Positions 46,495 through 56,100 of a DNA stretch of 64,000 nucleotides are shown in pieces (the stretch's first letter is position 1; each line of letters starts with the position of its first letter). The translations under genes were made by a program, and so were the position numbers. Source of the DNA: Chloroflexota bacterium (GTDB lineage Bacteria; Chloroflexota; Anaerolineae; Anaerolineales; Villigracilaceae); contig JAKAKJ010000084.1 in the NCBI GenBank assembly GCA_021824575.1, forward strand, positions 1 to 64,000, given 5' to 3'. The notes beneath the pieces are model-generated. The model made no database searches and was not told the DNA's origin. It was given only the letters and a program-made list of their open reading frames with translations.

Positions 46495-47982
46495 ATGACC
46501 GATTACAATAACCCCGCGCGTGTGCGCGTCGCGCCTTCGCCGACTGGACACATGCATCTTGCCACGGCGCGGACCGCTCTCTATGATTATTTGCTTGCCA
46601 AAAAAACCGGCGGTAAGTTTATTCTGCGCGTGGAAGATACCGATATAAAGCGCACTGTTCCCGGTTCAGAACAGGAAATCATGGATGGCCTGCGCTGGCT
46701 GGGCCTTGACTATGATGAAGGTCCTGATATTGGCGGGCCATTTGGTCCGTATCGTCAGACGGAACGCCGCGATATCTACCAGCAGCACGCAAAAATCCTT
46801 GTTGATAAGGGCCGTGCCTATCCATGCTTCTGCACTCCAGATCGTCTCGAGAAAATGCGTCAGGAACAGCAGAATCGTAAAGAAACGTATCATTACGATG
46901 GGACATGCCGCAGACTCTCACCTGATGAAGCTGCGCGCCGCGTGGCAAATGGCGAGAAGCATGTGATTCGTTTCAAGATGCCGCAGGAAGGTTCAACCAC
47001 GGCTCATGATCTTTTGCGCGGCGACATTGTGATCGAGAACAAAAACATTGATGATTACGTTATTCTAAAATCGGATGGCCTGCCAACGTATCATCTTGCC
47101 GCGATGGTGGACGATCATCTCATGCAAATCACGCATGTCTTGCGCGGCTCGGAGTGGTTGAGCACATTTCCGCTTCATGTCAATGTAGTTCGGGCTTTTG
47201 GTTGGGATGAACCGGAGTGGGTACATCTTTCGCTTTTCCTCAAGCCGAGCGGCAAAGGCAAATTATCCAAACGCGATTCCGAAATTGCCATCAAGGATGG
47301 TTATTCGGTCTTTATCAAAGATATGCGGGATTTGGGTTTCATCCCCGAAGGCGTGTTGAATTGGATTGCCTTGATGGGGTGGGGCGTTCCCGAAGATGAT
47401 GTTATGTCTCTTGAAGAAATGATCAAAAGATTCAGCATTGACAATTTGACTGCATCTCCAGCGGCGATCAACTTCGCCAAGCTGGATCACTTCAACGGGA
47501 CACATATCCGCCTGCTGCCGGACCCGGAGCTGGCCGCGCGTATCAAGCCTTTCTTCATCAAAGCAGGTTATTCCGTCAAGGATGACATGCTGATAAAGAT
47601 CGTCCCGTTGATTCGCGAACGCCTCATCACGCTGGACGATTGCGTTTCATTTGCTGGTTTTTTCTTCGAAGATGTTGTTGAGCCAAACCCGGATGATTTA
47701 ATCGCAAAGGGTTTAGACGCAAAACAATCCGCGGCAATTGCGCGCAAGGCTTATGAAATCCTTTCGGCGTTACCAGATTTGACTCATCAAGTCGCCGAGC
47801 CGCCGATGCGCGCATATGTGGAGCAATCCGGCTTGAGCGCCAATCAAGTTTTTGGTATTCTGCGTGTAGCCACTACAGGACAAAAGGTCAGCCCACCGTT
47901 GTTCGAGAGTATGGAAATAATCGGGAAAGAAAAATCTTTGGAACGATTGAAAAAAGCAATTGAGATGTTAGAGAAAATGTAA
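46495..47982 (+). CDS. gltX: Glutamate--tRNA ligase
   Basis: VRVAPSPTGHMHLATARTALYDYLLAKKTGGKFILRVEDTD; KLSKRDSEIAI (KMSKS-type). Confidence 0.95.
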   Translation: MTDYNNPARVRVAPSPTGHMHLATARTALYDYLLAKKTGGKFILRVEDTDIKRTVPGSEQEIMDGLRWLGLDYDEGPDIGGPFGPYRQTERRDIYQQHAKILVDKGRAYPCFCTPDRLEKMRQEQQNRKETYHYDGTCRRLSPDEAARRVANGEKHVIRFKMPQEGSTTAHDLLRGDIVIENKNIDDYVILKSDGLPTYHLAAMVDDHLMQITHVLRGSEWLSTFPLHVNVVRAFGWDEPEWVHLSLFLKPSGKGKLSKRDSEIAIKDGYSVFIKDMRDLGFIPEGVLNWIALMGWGVPEDDVMSLEEMIKRFSIDNLTASPAAINFAKLDHFNGTHIRLLPDPELAARIKPFFIKAGYSVKDDMLIKIVPLIRERLITLDDCVSFAGFFFEDVVEPNPDDLIAKGLDAKQSAAIARKAYEILSALPDLTHQVAEPPMRAYVEQSGLSANQVFGILRVATTGQKVSPPLFESMEIIGKEKSLERLKKAIEMLEKM

Positions 47983-48007
47983 CTGCGTTTCCAGGGCGAT
48001 TTAATTG

Positions 48008-48628
48008 TTAACGACTTGGTCCATGATAAGCAAACATAGGAGTAGATAAAAGCCAAGTGCGCGGAGATGGCTTTATAGAAAAGAGCACGACATTAAAAAT
48101 GCCGGAGACATGTTGCCAATGTCTCCAAATGAATAAGCAGATTTCATCGGTCTCCTTGCCGTTTAGTAGTGAGGCAAAATTCTGCCTTCGATATGTTAGA
48201 AGGTCATATGGCGAATAGTCTTGAATGGTATAAGGAATTAATGCTTCTGGAAATATGTTGTCGTCTTCGCAGTCGTTGTACAATTTTGGATCGAAGTCAC
48301 TTCTTGCCCAACCTTGCTTAAGTAGTTGCTTACTGATATAGCTGATTATTTGCTGCCTGGATTTTTCTTCGGGTATTTTCTCGTATGAAAGGGTTGTAAT
48401 TTCTTTCCAAGTAAAATATCTGAACGTACCTTGTGAAGTTACAGAATAAGTTGGAAACAACCAAATCGGTGAACCGTAGTCGTCATACGGAGGAGAGATC
48501 GACGGCTGTATAAAATGGGGAAAAACTTCGTAAAGATACAAACCTGCCAAGCATAGAAATACAATTCCTAACGATGTGAGCACGACACGAATTATCTTCT
48601 GTTTCTTGCTTTGGTTGGCGGCTTGCAT
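48008..48628 (-). CDS. Hypothetical protein with N-terminal TM segment
   Basis: 206-aa ORF (MQAANQSKKQKIIRVVLTSLGIVFLCLAGLYLYEV...); no recognised family. Confidence 0.6.
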   Translation of the reverse strand: MQAANQSKKQKIIRVVLTSLGIVFLCLAGLYLYEVFPHFIQPSISPPYDDYGSPIWLFPTYSVTSQGTFRYFTWKEITTLSYEKIPEEKSRQQIISYISKQLLKQGWARSDFDPKLYNDCEDDNIFPEALIPYTIQDYSPYDLLTYRRQNFASLLNGKETDEICLFIWRHWQHVSGIFNVVLFSIKPSPRTWLLSTPMFAYHGPSR

Positions 48629-48652
48629 CGAACTGTTTATTCCTTCCTCATT

Positions 48653-48691
48653 AAAACAGTAGGTCACGTTTCAAAGGTGACCTACTGTTTT
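48653..48691. repeat. GTAGGTCAC hairpin, copy 2
   Basis: AAAACAGTAGGTCAC ... GTGACCTACTGTTTT, overlapping the glnS stop region. Confidence 0.88.
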
Positions 48692-50378
48692 ATTGCTTCT
48701 TCTCAATCTTCGCCCATGTGTCTTTGAGCGAGACCGTCAAATTGAAAACGGGTTTGCCATCGGTGGAGTCGGGGTCGGTGCAAAAATATCCCTGGCGCTC
48801 GAATTGGAAACGGTCGCCCGCTTTCGTCGAGGAAAGAAGCGGTTCCACATATCCATTTGCGATTTGCAATGAATTCGGATTCAAGGCGTTCAAATAGTCG
48901 TCTTCGCCTTCTTCGGGATCTTCTTTTGTAAACAAGCGATCATACAATCTGAATTCAGCAGGCTTGGCGTGCGCGGCAGAAACCCAATGAATCGTTGATT
49001 TGACTTTGCGCCCATCGGGCGCGTCGCCGCCGCGCGTAGCGGGATCGTATGTCGCGTGAATTTCAACGATTTCACCTTTATCGTTTTTGATAACGTGTGT
49101 GCATTTGATGAAATACGCATATCGCAAACGGACCTCGTTGCCGGGATAAAGACGATAATATTTCGGCGGAGGCGTCTCGCGGAAATCATCCTGTTCGATG
49201 TAAAGAACTTTGGAAAATGGAACTTTGCGCGTGCCCGCGTTTGGATCTTCGGGATTGTTGACCGCGTCCATTTCCTCGGTTTGATTTTCCGGATAATTGT
49301 CAATCACAACTTTGAGCGGTTTGATCACAGCCATGCGGCGCGGCGAGCGCTTGTTGAGATCATCGCGCACACATTCTTCCAGGAAAGCTACATCTGCGAT
49401 TACACCGGAGTTCGACGTGGCAACAGTGGAAATTCCCATGCGCGTGACGAAATCAATAATGGCTTCAGCGGTATAACCGCGTCGGCGCATAGCGCGCAAG
49501 GTCGGCATGCGCGGGTCATCCCAGCCGCTGACGCGTTTCTCTTCCACGAGGCGGCGCAATTTGCGCTTGCTCATCACGGTGTAATTCAGGTTGAGGCGCG
49601 CAAACTCGATCTGGCGCGGTTTGAAGACTCCTAATTGTTCCGGGAACCATTCATACAGCGGACGGTGGTCGCGATATTCCAGCGAACACAACGAATGCGT
49701 GATGCCTTCCATCGAGTCGTTCTGTCCATGCGCCCAATCGTACATCGGGTAGATTTTCCATTTTGAGCCAGTGCGATGATGCGGCGGCTCATGGATGATG
49801 CGATACATCACCGGATCGCGCATGTTGAGATTGGGATGCGCCATGTCAATCTTGGCGCGCAGGACACGCGAGCCATCGGGGAATTCGCCGTTCTTCATCC
49901 GTTCGAGCAGATCGAGATTTTCTTCAACTGAGCGATTTCGATAAGGCGATTCTTTTCCGGGCTCGGTAAACGTGCCGCGGTTCGCGCTGACTTCCTCCGG
50001 GCTTTGATCGTCCACGTACGCCTTGCCCATTTTGACAAGTTTGACCGCCCACTCATAAAGCAAGTCGAAATAATCGGACGCGTACGTAACCTTGACCCAT
50101 TGGATGCCGAGCCAGTGGGCATCGTCCATGATGGCGTCCACGTATTCGACATCTTCCTTCACGGGATTGGTGTCATCGAAGCGTAGAATCAACTCGCCGT
50201 TGTTTTCCTTTGCGATCAAATAATCAATCATGAACGCTTTGACGTGTCCAATGTGCAGATAGCCGTTTGGTTCAGGCGGCAGGCGCGTGCGGACATAGTT
50301 GAAGCGTCCGCTTTTCAAATCTTCCGCAACCGCTTCGCGGATGAAATCAGTGGGCTTGGTAGTCGATTCGTCGGTCAT
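48690..50378 (-). CDS. glnS: Glutamine--tRNA ligase
   Basis: [79 protein letters not shown]. Confidence 0.97.
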   Translation of the reverse strand: MTDESTTKPTDFIREAVAEDLKSGRFNYVRTRLPPEPNGYLHIGHVKAFMIDYLIAKENNGELILRFDDTNPVKEDVEYVDAIMDDAHWLGIQWVKVTYASDYFDLLYEWAVKLVKMGKAYVDDQSPEEVSANRGTFTEPGKESPYRNRSVEENLDLLERMKNGEFPDGSRVLRAKIDMAHPNLNMRDPVMYRIIHEPPHHRTGSKWKIYPMYDWAHGQNDSMEGITHSLCSLEYRDHRPLYEWFPEQLGVFKPRQIEFARLNLNYTVMSKRKLRRLVEEKRVSGWDDPRMPTLRAMRRRGYTAEAIIDFVTRMGISTVATSNSGVIADVAFLEECVRDDLNKRSPRRMAVIKPLKVVIDNYPENQTEEMDAVNNPEDPNAGTRKVPFSKVLYIEQDDFRETPPPKYYRLYPGNEVRLRYAYFIKCTHVIKNDKGEIVEIHATYDPATRGGDAPDGRKVKSTIHWVSAAHAKPAEFRLYDRLFTKEDPEEGEDDYLNALNPNSLQIANGYVEPLLSSTKAGDRFQFERQGYFCTDPDSTDGKPVFNLTVSLKDTWAKIEKKQ

Positions 50379-50504
50379 GAAGGATCCTCGGGAACTTTTT
50401 ACAAAAATCGTGCGTCTTGCTTGAAGTCATCGCATACATTATAACAAAGGTGCGATGATTTATAATCCATACGGCACGGTAGCCGTAAATCATTCGGAGG
50501 GACG

Positions 50505-50840
50505 ATGGAAGAAGAAAAACAATCAGGTTTTCTGGGAACATATTTCGACCGCGATATGGTTTTGCGGGTTTCCCGTTTGGCAGATATCATCTCGTGGATC
50601 GTGCTGGTTGTATATCTGTTGACATGGCTCGTCTCAGTAGCGCAATTCATAGTTCAGCTTGCAACAGGCATGTTTTTTGACAAAGGGCAGACCTGGTTGA
50701 ACTGGTTCAACATGTTTTCCCCGTATTTACAGCAGCCTTTACCCGGACTTTTTTACTTTGTCGGACTTCAAGCTGTATCGCATGGACTTTTGATTTTTCT
50801 CGACATCGAGGATAATCTTCGGCGTGCGGCCAGAAAATAG
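50505..50840 (+). CDS. Small membrane protein, unknown
   Basis: 111-aa ORF with two hydrophobic segments. Confidence 0.65.
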   Translation: MEEEKQSGFLGTYFDRDMVLRVSRLADIISWIVLVVYLLTWLVSVAQFIVQLATGMFFDKGQTWLNWFNMFSPYLQQPLPGLFYFVGLQAVSHGLLIFLDIEDNLRRAARK

Positions 50841-50924
50841 ATTCCATCATCAGAGCGCCGCGTGATGGCGTTCCCGCTTGCGCCAAACGCGGCGGCGTGC
50901 TAAAATATCGCCCGCTGGAAATGG

Positions 50925-50995
50925 TGGGGGCTCGTCTAATGGCAGGACAGCTGACTCTGGATCAGCCAGTAGCGGTTCAAATCCGTTGCCCCCAG
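50925..50995 (+). tRNA. tRNA-Gln (anticodon CTG)
   Basis: Hand fold: acceptor TGGGGGC/GCCCCCA, D arm GTCTAATGGCAGGAC, anticodon arm GCTGA-CTCTGGA-TCAGC, T arm AGCGG-TTCAAAT-CCGTT, discriminator G; CCA not encoded. Confidence 0.93.
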
Positions 50996-51000
50996 CTTGT

Positions 51001-51030
51001 GAGGGCCGCCTCAAAAAGGCGGCTCTTCTT
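51001..51030 (+). terminator. Rho-independent terminator after tRNA-Gln
   Basis: GAGGGCCGCCT-caaaa-AGGCGGCTCTTCTT. Confidence 0.8.
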
Positions 51031-51063
51031 TGTTTGTATTAAGGCCTGTATGCAAATTCGTCT

Positions 51064-51179
51064 CATGCCATTCTCCCGAAGGACATCGGGACGATGTGAG
51101 TGGCCAACGGGAGCGAAGAATCTCGTTTTTCATTCAAGACTTTGAGATTCTTCGTCGCTTCGCTCCTCAGAATGACATG
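51064..51179. repeat. MITE-like dispersed repeat (reverse translates to CHSEERSDEES)
   Basis: Outer arms CATGCCATTCT/AGAATGACATG; inner arms GGAGCGAAGAATCTC / GAGATTCTTCGtcgcTTCGCTCC. Confidence 0.7.
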
Positions 51180-51339
51180 CGCGCAGATTGTACGGAGAAG
51201 CGCGGTTGCGAAAGAGAACTCTCCCAAGTTCGACTGAAGCCGTTTTGTGAAATGCTGATAATCGCCGGGGAAAAAACTTGCTATAATTCTTTGTAAGAAA
51301 CAACCGGGTCAATTAATCAAAAGATTGGCAAAGGATCGA

Positions 51340-52218
51340 ATGGATATCACAGTTGCTTTAGGCGGCGGCGGGGCAAAAGGAAACTCGCACATCGGCGTGT
51401 TGCGTGTTTTGGAAAACGAAGGATTCCGCGTCCGTGCCATTGCCGGAACCAGCTTTGGGGGCATGGTGGCCTGTTTCTACGCGGCCGGCCACAGTGCGGA
51501 TGAGATCGAGGAAATTTTTGCCGCGGTGGATCAGTCGCGTTTGTATGATCGCCTCGCGGACGAGAGTCCATCCTTCCTCGGATTGGGCCGCGTGCATCAA
51601 TGGCTCGATCATTATTTCGGCAAGCTTACGTTCGAAGAATTGAAAATCCCGTGTGCGGTCACAGCTGTGGATTTGAACAAATCGCAGGAAGTCATATTGA
51701 GAAGCGGAAATGTGCGCGATGCGATTCTGTCCACCATTGCGGTGCCCGGCATCTTCCCGGCGTTCCGCATGAACGATTGGGAATTGTTGGATGGCGGCGT
51801 GTTGAACCCGGTTCCGGTGGCGTTGGTGCGTTCGCTCGCGCCGGGCTTGCCGGTGGTTGCCGTGCCGCTCAACGATCCGCTTGGAGAGCCGCCGCGTTCG
51901 ATCTCGATGCGCCTGCCGAGCGCATTGCCTGCGCCGCTTGTCTCGCGTCTGAGCCGCTTGAGAATCGCACAGGCTTTCGATATTTTTATGCGCTCGATTG
52001 ATATCGGCAATCGTCAGGTTACGGAACTTCGCCTTCAACTCGAAAAGCCGCAGGTAATTATCCGCCCGGAGGTGGGTGAGGTTGGTTTGTTGGATCAGGT
52101 GAATGTGCATGAGATTGCGCTGCGCGGCGAAGCCGCGGCGCGGGCCGCCTTGCCGGAACTTAAGCGGGTGACATCGTGGACGAATCGCCTGCGCCGTCAA
52201 ATCTTTGGAGAGAATTGA
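51340..52218 (+). CDS. Patatin-like phospholipase family protein
   Basis: VALGGGGAKGNSHIGVLRVLENEGFRVRAIAGTSFGGMVA (GXSXG), LLDGGVLNPVPV (DGG). Confidence 0.93.
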   Translation: MDITVALGGGGAKGNSHIGVLRVLENEGFRVRAIAGTSFGGMVACFYAAGHSADEIEEIFAAVDQSRLYDRLADESPSFLGLGRVHQWLDHYFGKLTFEELKIPCAVTAVDLNKSQEVILRSGNVRDAILSTIAVPGIFPAFRMNDWELLDGGVLNPVPVALVRSLAPGLPVVAVPLNDPLGEPPRSISMRLPSALPAPLVSRLSRLRIAQAFDIFMRSIDIGNRQVTELRLQLEKPQVIIRPEVGEVGLLDQVNVHEIALRGEAAARAALPELKRVTSWTNRLRRQIFGEN

Positions 52219-52445
52219 TGAAGCGTGATTTGCGCGAATACGCGAGGCAGACTAATATTCAGCTCGCGGCGGGCGCATTCATCCTGTTGTTTGTCTTTGG
52301 CATTGCGCTGATCTATTTTATTTATGGCCCCGGCGCGGCGCTCGTCGGTTTTCTATGTTTGCTCGGCGCGCTCGTGCCAATCAGCTTGATTCTTCTTGCA
52401 TTATTTGGCATTGATTGGATTGTTAAACGTGCGAATTCAAAGTGA
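52218..52445 (+). CDS. Small two-TM membrane protein
   Basis: MKRDLREYARQTNIQLAAGAFILLFVFGIALIYFIYG...; start overlaps the upstream stop. Confidence 0.65.
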   Translation: MKRDLREYARQTNIQLAAGAFILLFVFGIALIYFIYGPGAALVGFLCLLGALVPISLILLALFGIDWIVKRANSK

Positions 52446-53109
52446 CACTGATTTGATTACCTTTCAAGATTGGACATTACGCGTCCGGCCCGCGGCGGCG
52501 GGCGTGCCCCGTTTAATGTTGCTGATCCACGGCTGGACGGGCGACGAAAATTCGATGTGGGTCTTCGCGCGCAGCCTGCCGCGTGATTTTTGGATGATCG
52601 CGCCCCGGGCGCCGTACGCGACGGAGCGTGGCGGCTATTCATGGCGTCCGCCCCGCGCGGAAAACGTTCGCCGCACCCCGAACGATTCCCGCGGCTGGCC
52701 CGGCTTCGACGATTTTCGTCACGCGGCTGATTCGTTGATTCGCCTCGTTGACGCTTATGCCGCGCAAAATGGAATGGATGTCAAACAATTCGATGTAATG
52801 GGTTTTAGTCAGGGCGCGGCGCTGACGAATACGATCGCGCTTTTGTACCCGGAGCGGATTCGGCGCGCGGGCGTGCTTGCTGGTTTTATTCCAGCAGGCG
52901 CGGAGTCGGTGATCGAGAAGCGTCCATTAAACGGCAAGCCGATTTTCGTCGCGCACGGAACGCTGGATGAAATGGTCAGCATCGAATATGCGCGGCAGTC
53001 TGTCGAAATGCTGGAACGCGCGGGCGCTTCCGTCACGTTTTGCGAAGATGAAGTCGGCCATAAGGTCAGCGCGAATTGTATGCGTGGTCTGGAACAATTT
53101 TTTGCGTAG
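52429..53109 (+). CDS. Phospholipase/carboxylesterase-like alpha/beta hydrolase
   Basis: LLIHGWTGDENSMWVFARSLP, VMGFSQGAALTNTIALLYPERI, VAHGTLDEMVSIEYARQSVEML, VGHKVSANC; GTG start assumed. Confidence 0.88.
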   Translation: MRIQSDTDLITFQDWTLRVRPAAAGVPRLMLLIHGWTGDENSMWVFARSLPRDFWMIAPRAPYATERGGYSWRPPRAENVRRTPNDSRGWPGFDDFRHAADSLIRLVDAYAAQNGMDVKQFDVMGFSQGAALTNTIALLYPERIRRAGVLAGFIPAGAESVIEKRPLNGKPIFVAHGTLDEMVSIEYARQSVEMLERAGASVTFCEDEVGHKVSANCMRGLEQFFA

Positions 53110-53195
53110 ATTAGACGGTGATAATCTTCACGTTGACGTTGCGTCTTTTTACGATTATCCTTGTCCCGTTTGGCATTTTATGAAAAGGTAATTGC

Positions 53196-54344
53196 ATGTC
53201 CCATCCATCATTCTCTCGTCGTGATTTTCTGAAGCTGACCGGGCTGAGTCTTGGCGCAGTGGCGTTGAATCCGCTCAAAGGCAGGTTCGATAAAGTCATG
53301 CCGCTGGCTCAATTCCCAGCGGGCGACCATTTGGGGCGGATCGCGGTCACGCCGAATTTTTACTCGACGCCGCTGCGAACGCAGCCTGATCAAAACGCGC
53401 AAACTATTCGCAATCTCCAGCAGGATGAAGTCGTTGTCTGGCAGCGGGAAGTTGTTGGAACGACCGCGGCCGGCGGCATCAGCCGGACATGGGTCCAAAC
53501 GCCGGATGGATTTGTTTATGCGCCGCACGTTCAGCCGGTGCGTAATTTGCCCAATACGCCCATCACTGCTGTTCCAGCGGGCAAACAGGGATTTTGGGCG
53601 GAAGTAACCGTCCCTTATGTTGATCTTATGCTTCAGAACCAGCCGATTTCACCGGGCATCAAGTATCTCCTCCAGACCAACCAGCCTGTGCGTTTGTATT
53701 ACAGTCAGGTCGTTTGGATTGATCAGGTCGGATCACAGGATGGGCACACCATCCTTTATCGCTTCAATGAATCGCCCGGTCACGGATACGGCTACGGTGA
53801 CTTGTTCCTGGCTGAGGGCGCGGCGTTCCGGCCTTTGACTCCGGATGATGTTTCGCCGATCAACCCGGATGTGGACCCGTCCACGAAAACGATTCAAGTG
53901 GATGCGACCAGCGAGCATCAAACTCTTTCATGTCTCGAAGGCAAGAACGAAGTTTATTTCTGCCGTGTCTCGACAGGTTATGGCGACAAGTATTCAACAC
54001 CGGTTGGGAATCAGGCGGTCTCGTGGAAGATATTTTCCATTCACATGGCGGCCAGCTTCGGCGCATCGGACAGCGGCTATGACACGATGGCTGTTTCATG
54101 GCCGATCTTTTTCAACCAGCCCGCGGGCGCGGCCATCCATGCTGCGTTCTGGCATAATGATTTTGGCAACCGGCGCTCGCATGGCTGCGTGAATGTTGCG
54201 CCTGAAGATGCAAAGTGGATTTTCCGCTGGTCAACGCCGTTTCTTTCGTTGGACCAGAGCGAGTGGCGGGAGACGGATTTCTCGAAAATCGGCGGTGCAT
54301 TCAGCACGTCGGTGGATGTAACCGAATTGAAAGTCACAGGATAA
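53196..54344 (+). CDS. L,D-transpeptidase (YkuD) with Tat-like signal
   Basis: SRRDFLKLTGLSLGAVALN; catalytic region HNDFGNRRSHGCVNVAPEDAKWIF. Confidence 0.9.
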   Translation: MSHPSFSRRDFLKLTGLSLGAVALNPLKGRFDKVMPLAQFPAGDHLGRIAVTPNFYSTPLRTQPDQNAQTIRNLQQDEVVVWQREVVGTTAAGGISRTWVQTPDGFVYAPHVQPVRNLPNTPITAVPAGKQGFWAEVTVPYVDLMLQNQPISPGIKYLLQTNQPVRLYYSQVVWIDQVGSQDGHTILYRFNESPGHGYGYGDLFLAEGAAFRPLTPDDVSPINPDVDPSTKTIQVDATSEHQTLSCLEGKNEVYFCRVSTGYGDKYSTPVGNQAVSWKIFSIHMAASFGASDSGYDTMAVSWPIFFNQPAGAAIHAAFWHNDFGNRRSHGCVNVAPEDAKWIFRWSTPFLSLDQSEWRETDFSKIGGAFSTSVDVTELKVTG

Positions 54345-54354
54345 CAGAAAGATA

Positions 54355-55074
54355 ATGAATATTTCCGAAGTTACCATCGGCCTTGCTTTTTTGGCTGGCC
54401 TTGCTTCTTTTCTTTCGCCGTGCGTGTTTTCTCTCGTTCCAGCGTATATCGGTTATCTGGGCGGGCGCGCTGCGGGCGGCGAACAGACCGAATCCAATCG
54501 CTGGGTGACGGTCACGCACGGACTGGCGTTCGTGCTTGGATTCAGTGTGGTCTTCATTATTTTGGGCGTGGCCGTTTCGGCGGCGGGCGGACTTCTGTAC
54601 GATATCCGCAATTATCTGGCAAAGATCGGCGGCATCGTGGTCATCATCTTTGGCCTGCACATGATCGGCGTTTTCCGAATCCCATTTTTGGAATACGATA
54701 CGCGCGTCAATACCGCACCGGATCGAAAATGGGGCTATCTTTCATCGGCTTTGATGGGCGTTTTCTTTTCGGCGGGCTGGTCGCCGTGCGTCGGACCCGT
54801 GCTCGGTGCGATTTTGACTCTGGCGATCAATGGCGGATCGGTTGCACTCGGTGCGAAATTGCTCACGGCATATTCCGCGGGACTTGCCATTCCGTTCATC
54901 GTCGCCGCATTTGGAATCGGCTGGGTCACGACGACTCTTCGCAAATACAGCAAGGTCATGCATTATGTTGAAATCGCAATGGGTGTGGTTCTTGTGATCG
55001 TCGGCGTGCTGCTGTTTACCGGCGTATTCGAATTGATTGCCCGGTATGGTTATTACGTGAACTTTGGATTGTGA
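54355..55074 (+). CDS. Cytochrome c biogenesis protein CcdA-like
   Basis: LAFLAGLASFLSPCVFSLVPAYIGYLGG ... GVFFSAGWSPCVGPVLGAIL. Confidence 0.94.
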   Translation: MNISEVTIGLAFLAGLASFLSPCVFSLVPAYIGYLGGRAAGGEQTESNRWVTVTHGLAFVLGFSVVFIILGVAVSAAGGLLYDIRNYLAKIGGIVVIIFGLHMIGVFRIPFLEYDTRVNTAPDRKWGYLSSALMGVFFSAGWSPCVGPVLGAILTLAINGGSVALGAKLLTAYSAGLAIPFIVAAFGIGWVTTTLRKYSKVMHYVEIAMGVVLVIVGVLLFTGVFELIARYGYYVNFGL

Positions 55075-55077
55075 GCC

Positions 55078-56097
55078 ATGACTGAGAATATTTTTACTGT
55101 TACGCTTTATACCCGTGAGAACTGCAAATTGTGCGATGAAGTCAAAAAGAATCTGGAAAGCTTGCAGGAGAAATTTCCGCACCGGCTGGTTGAAATCAAC
55201 ATAGATACTGACTCGGCGCTCAGAGAGAAATACGACGAACAGATACCGGTCGTTGACATTGGCCCGTATCAACTCAAAGCGCCGATCACAAAACAATCGC
55301 TTGAGATGTCGCTTGGTGCGGCCCGCGACCGCCGCGGACAGCTCCAGCAGGTCGGCGGCGCGGCCTATCAGGAACGCCTCCGGCAGGGGCAAACCCTTTC
55401 GCGCAGCGACAACATCTACTTCTGGATTTCCAAACACTATCTCGCTGTATTGAACGTGCTGATGTTCCTGTATGTCGGCCTGCCGTTTGCCGCGCCGACT
55501 TTGATGAAGCTTGGCGCAGATATTCCGGCGCGCGTAATCTACACGATGTACAGTCCGCTTTGCCACCAGTTTGCTTTTCGTTCGTTCTTCCTGTTTGGCG
55601 AACAGCCTTATTATCCAATAACGGAAGCGGGCGTGGCAGGCGTCCAGACTTTTGAGCAAATCAGCGGCCATACTGGTTTCGGTGATCCATACAGCATCTC
55701 GCGTTTGTATGCACGTCAATACATTGGCAATCCAACAGTTGGATATAAAGTTGCATTCTGCGAACGCGATGTTGCCATCTATGCGTCCATCCTTCTCTTC
55801 GGCCTGATCTTTGCATTGACTGGCCGCCGCATTAAACCTTTGCATTGGATGTTGTGGGGACTGATCGGCATTGTCCCGATGGCGATTGACGGCTTCTGGC
55901 AATTGTTCAGCGAATTCAACTGGCCGTGGCTGATGGCATACCTGCCTTATCATGAAAGCACGCCGTTCCAGCGCGTGCTGACGGGTTTCCTGTTCGGGTT
56001 CGCGACCGCATGGTTTGCGTATCCGGCCATCGAAGAATCAATGAAAGAGACGCGCGAATTTTTCGTCAAGAAATTTGCGGTTGTTCTTCCAGCCTGA
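55078..56097 (+). CDS. Glutaredoxin-like domain fused to DUF2085-type membrane domain
   Basis: VTLYTRENCKLCDEVKKNLESLQ (CxxC) at N-term; SPLCHQFAFRSFFLFGEQ ... FCERDVAIYASILLFGLIFALTGR ... GIVPMAIDGFWQLFSEF at C-term. Confidence 0.83.
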   Translation: MTENIFTVTLYTRENCKLCDEVKKNLESLQEKFPHRLVEINIDTDSALREKYDEQIPVVDIGPYQLKAPITKQSLEMSLGAARDRRGQLQQVGGAAYQERLRQGQTLSRSDNIYFWISKHYLAVLNVLMFLYVGLPFAAPTLMKLGADIPARVIYTMYSPLCHQFAFRSFFLFGEQPYYPITEAGVAGVQTFEQISGHTGFGDPYSISRLYARQYIGNPTVGYKVAFCERDVAIYASILLFGLIFALTGRRIKPLHWMLWGLIGIVPMAIDGFWQLFSEFNWPWLMAYLPYHESTPFQRVLTGFLFGFATAWFAYPAIEESMKETREFFVKKFAVVLPA

Positions 56098-56100
56098 TCC

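Noticed and set aside
51130-51312. 60-aa minus-strand ORF containing CHSEERSDEES
   Set aside because: Translation of a dispersed inverted-repeat element rather than a gene.
54742-55953. 403-aa minus-strand ORF
   Set aside because: Antisense to ccdA and the glutaredoxin-DUF2085 gene, both with clear family motifs; no domain or signal in the antisense translation.
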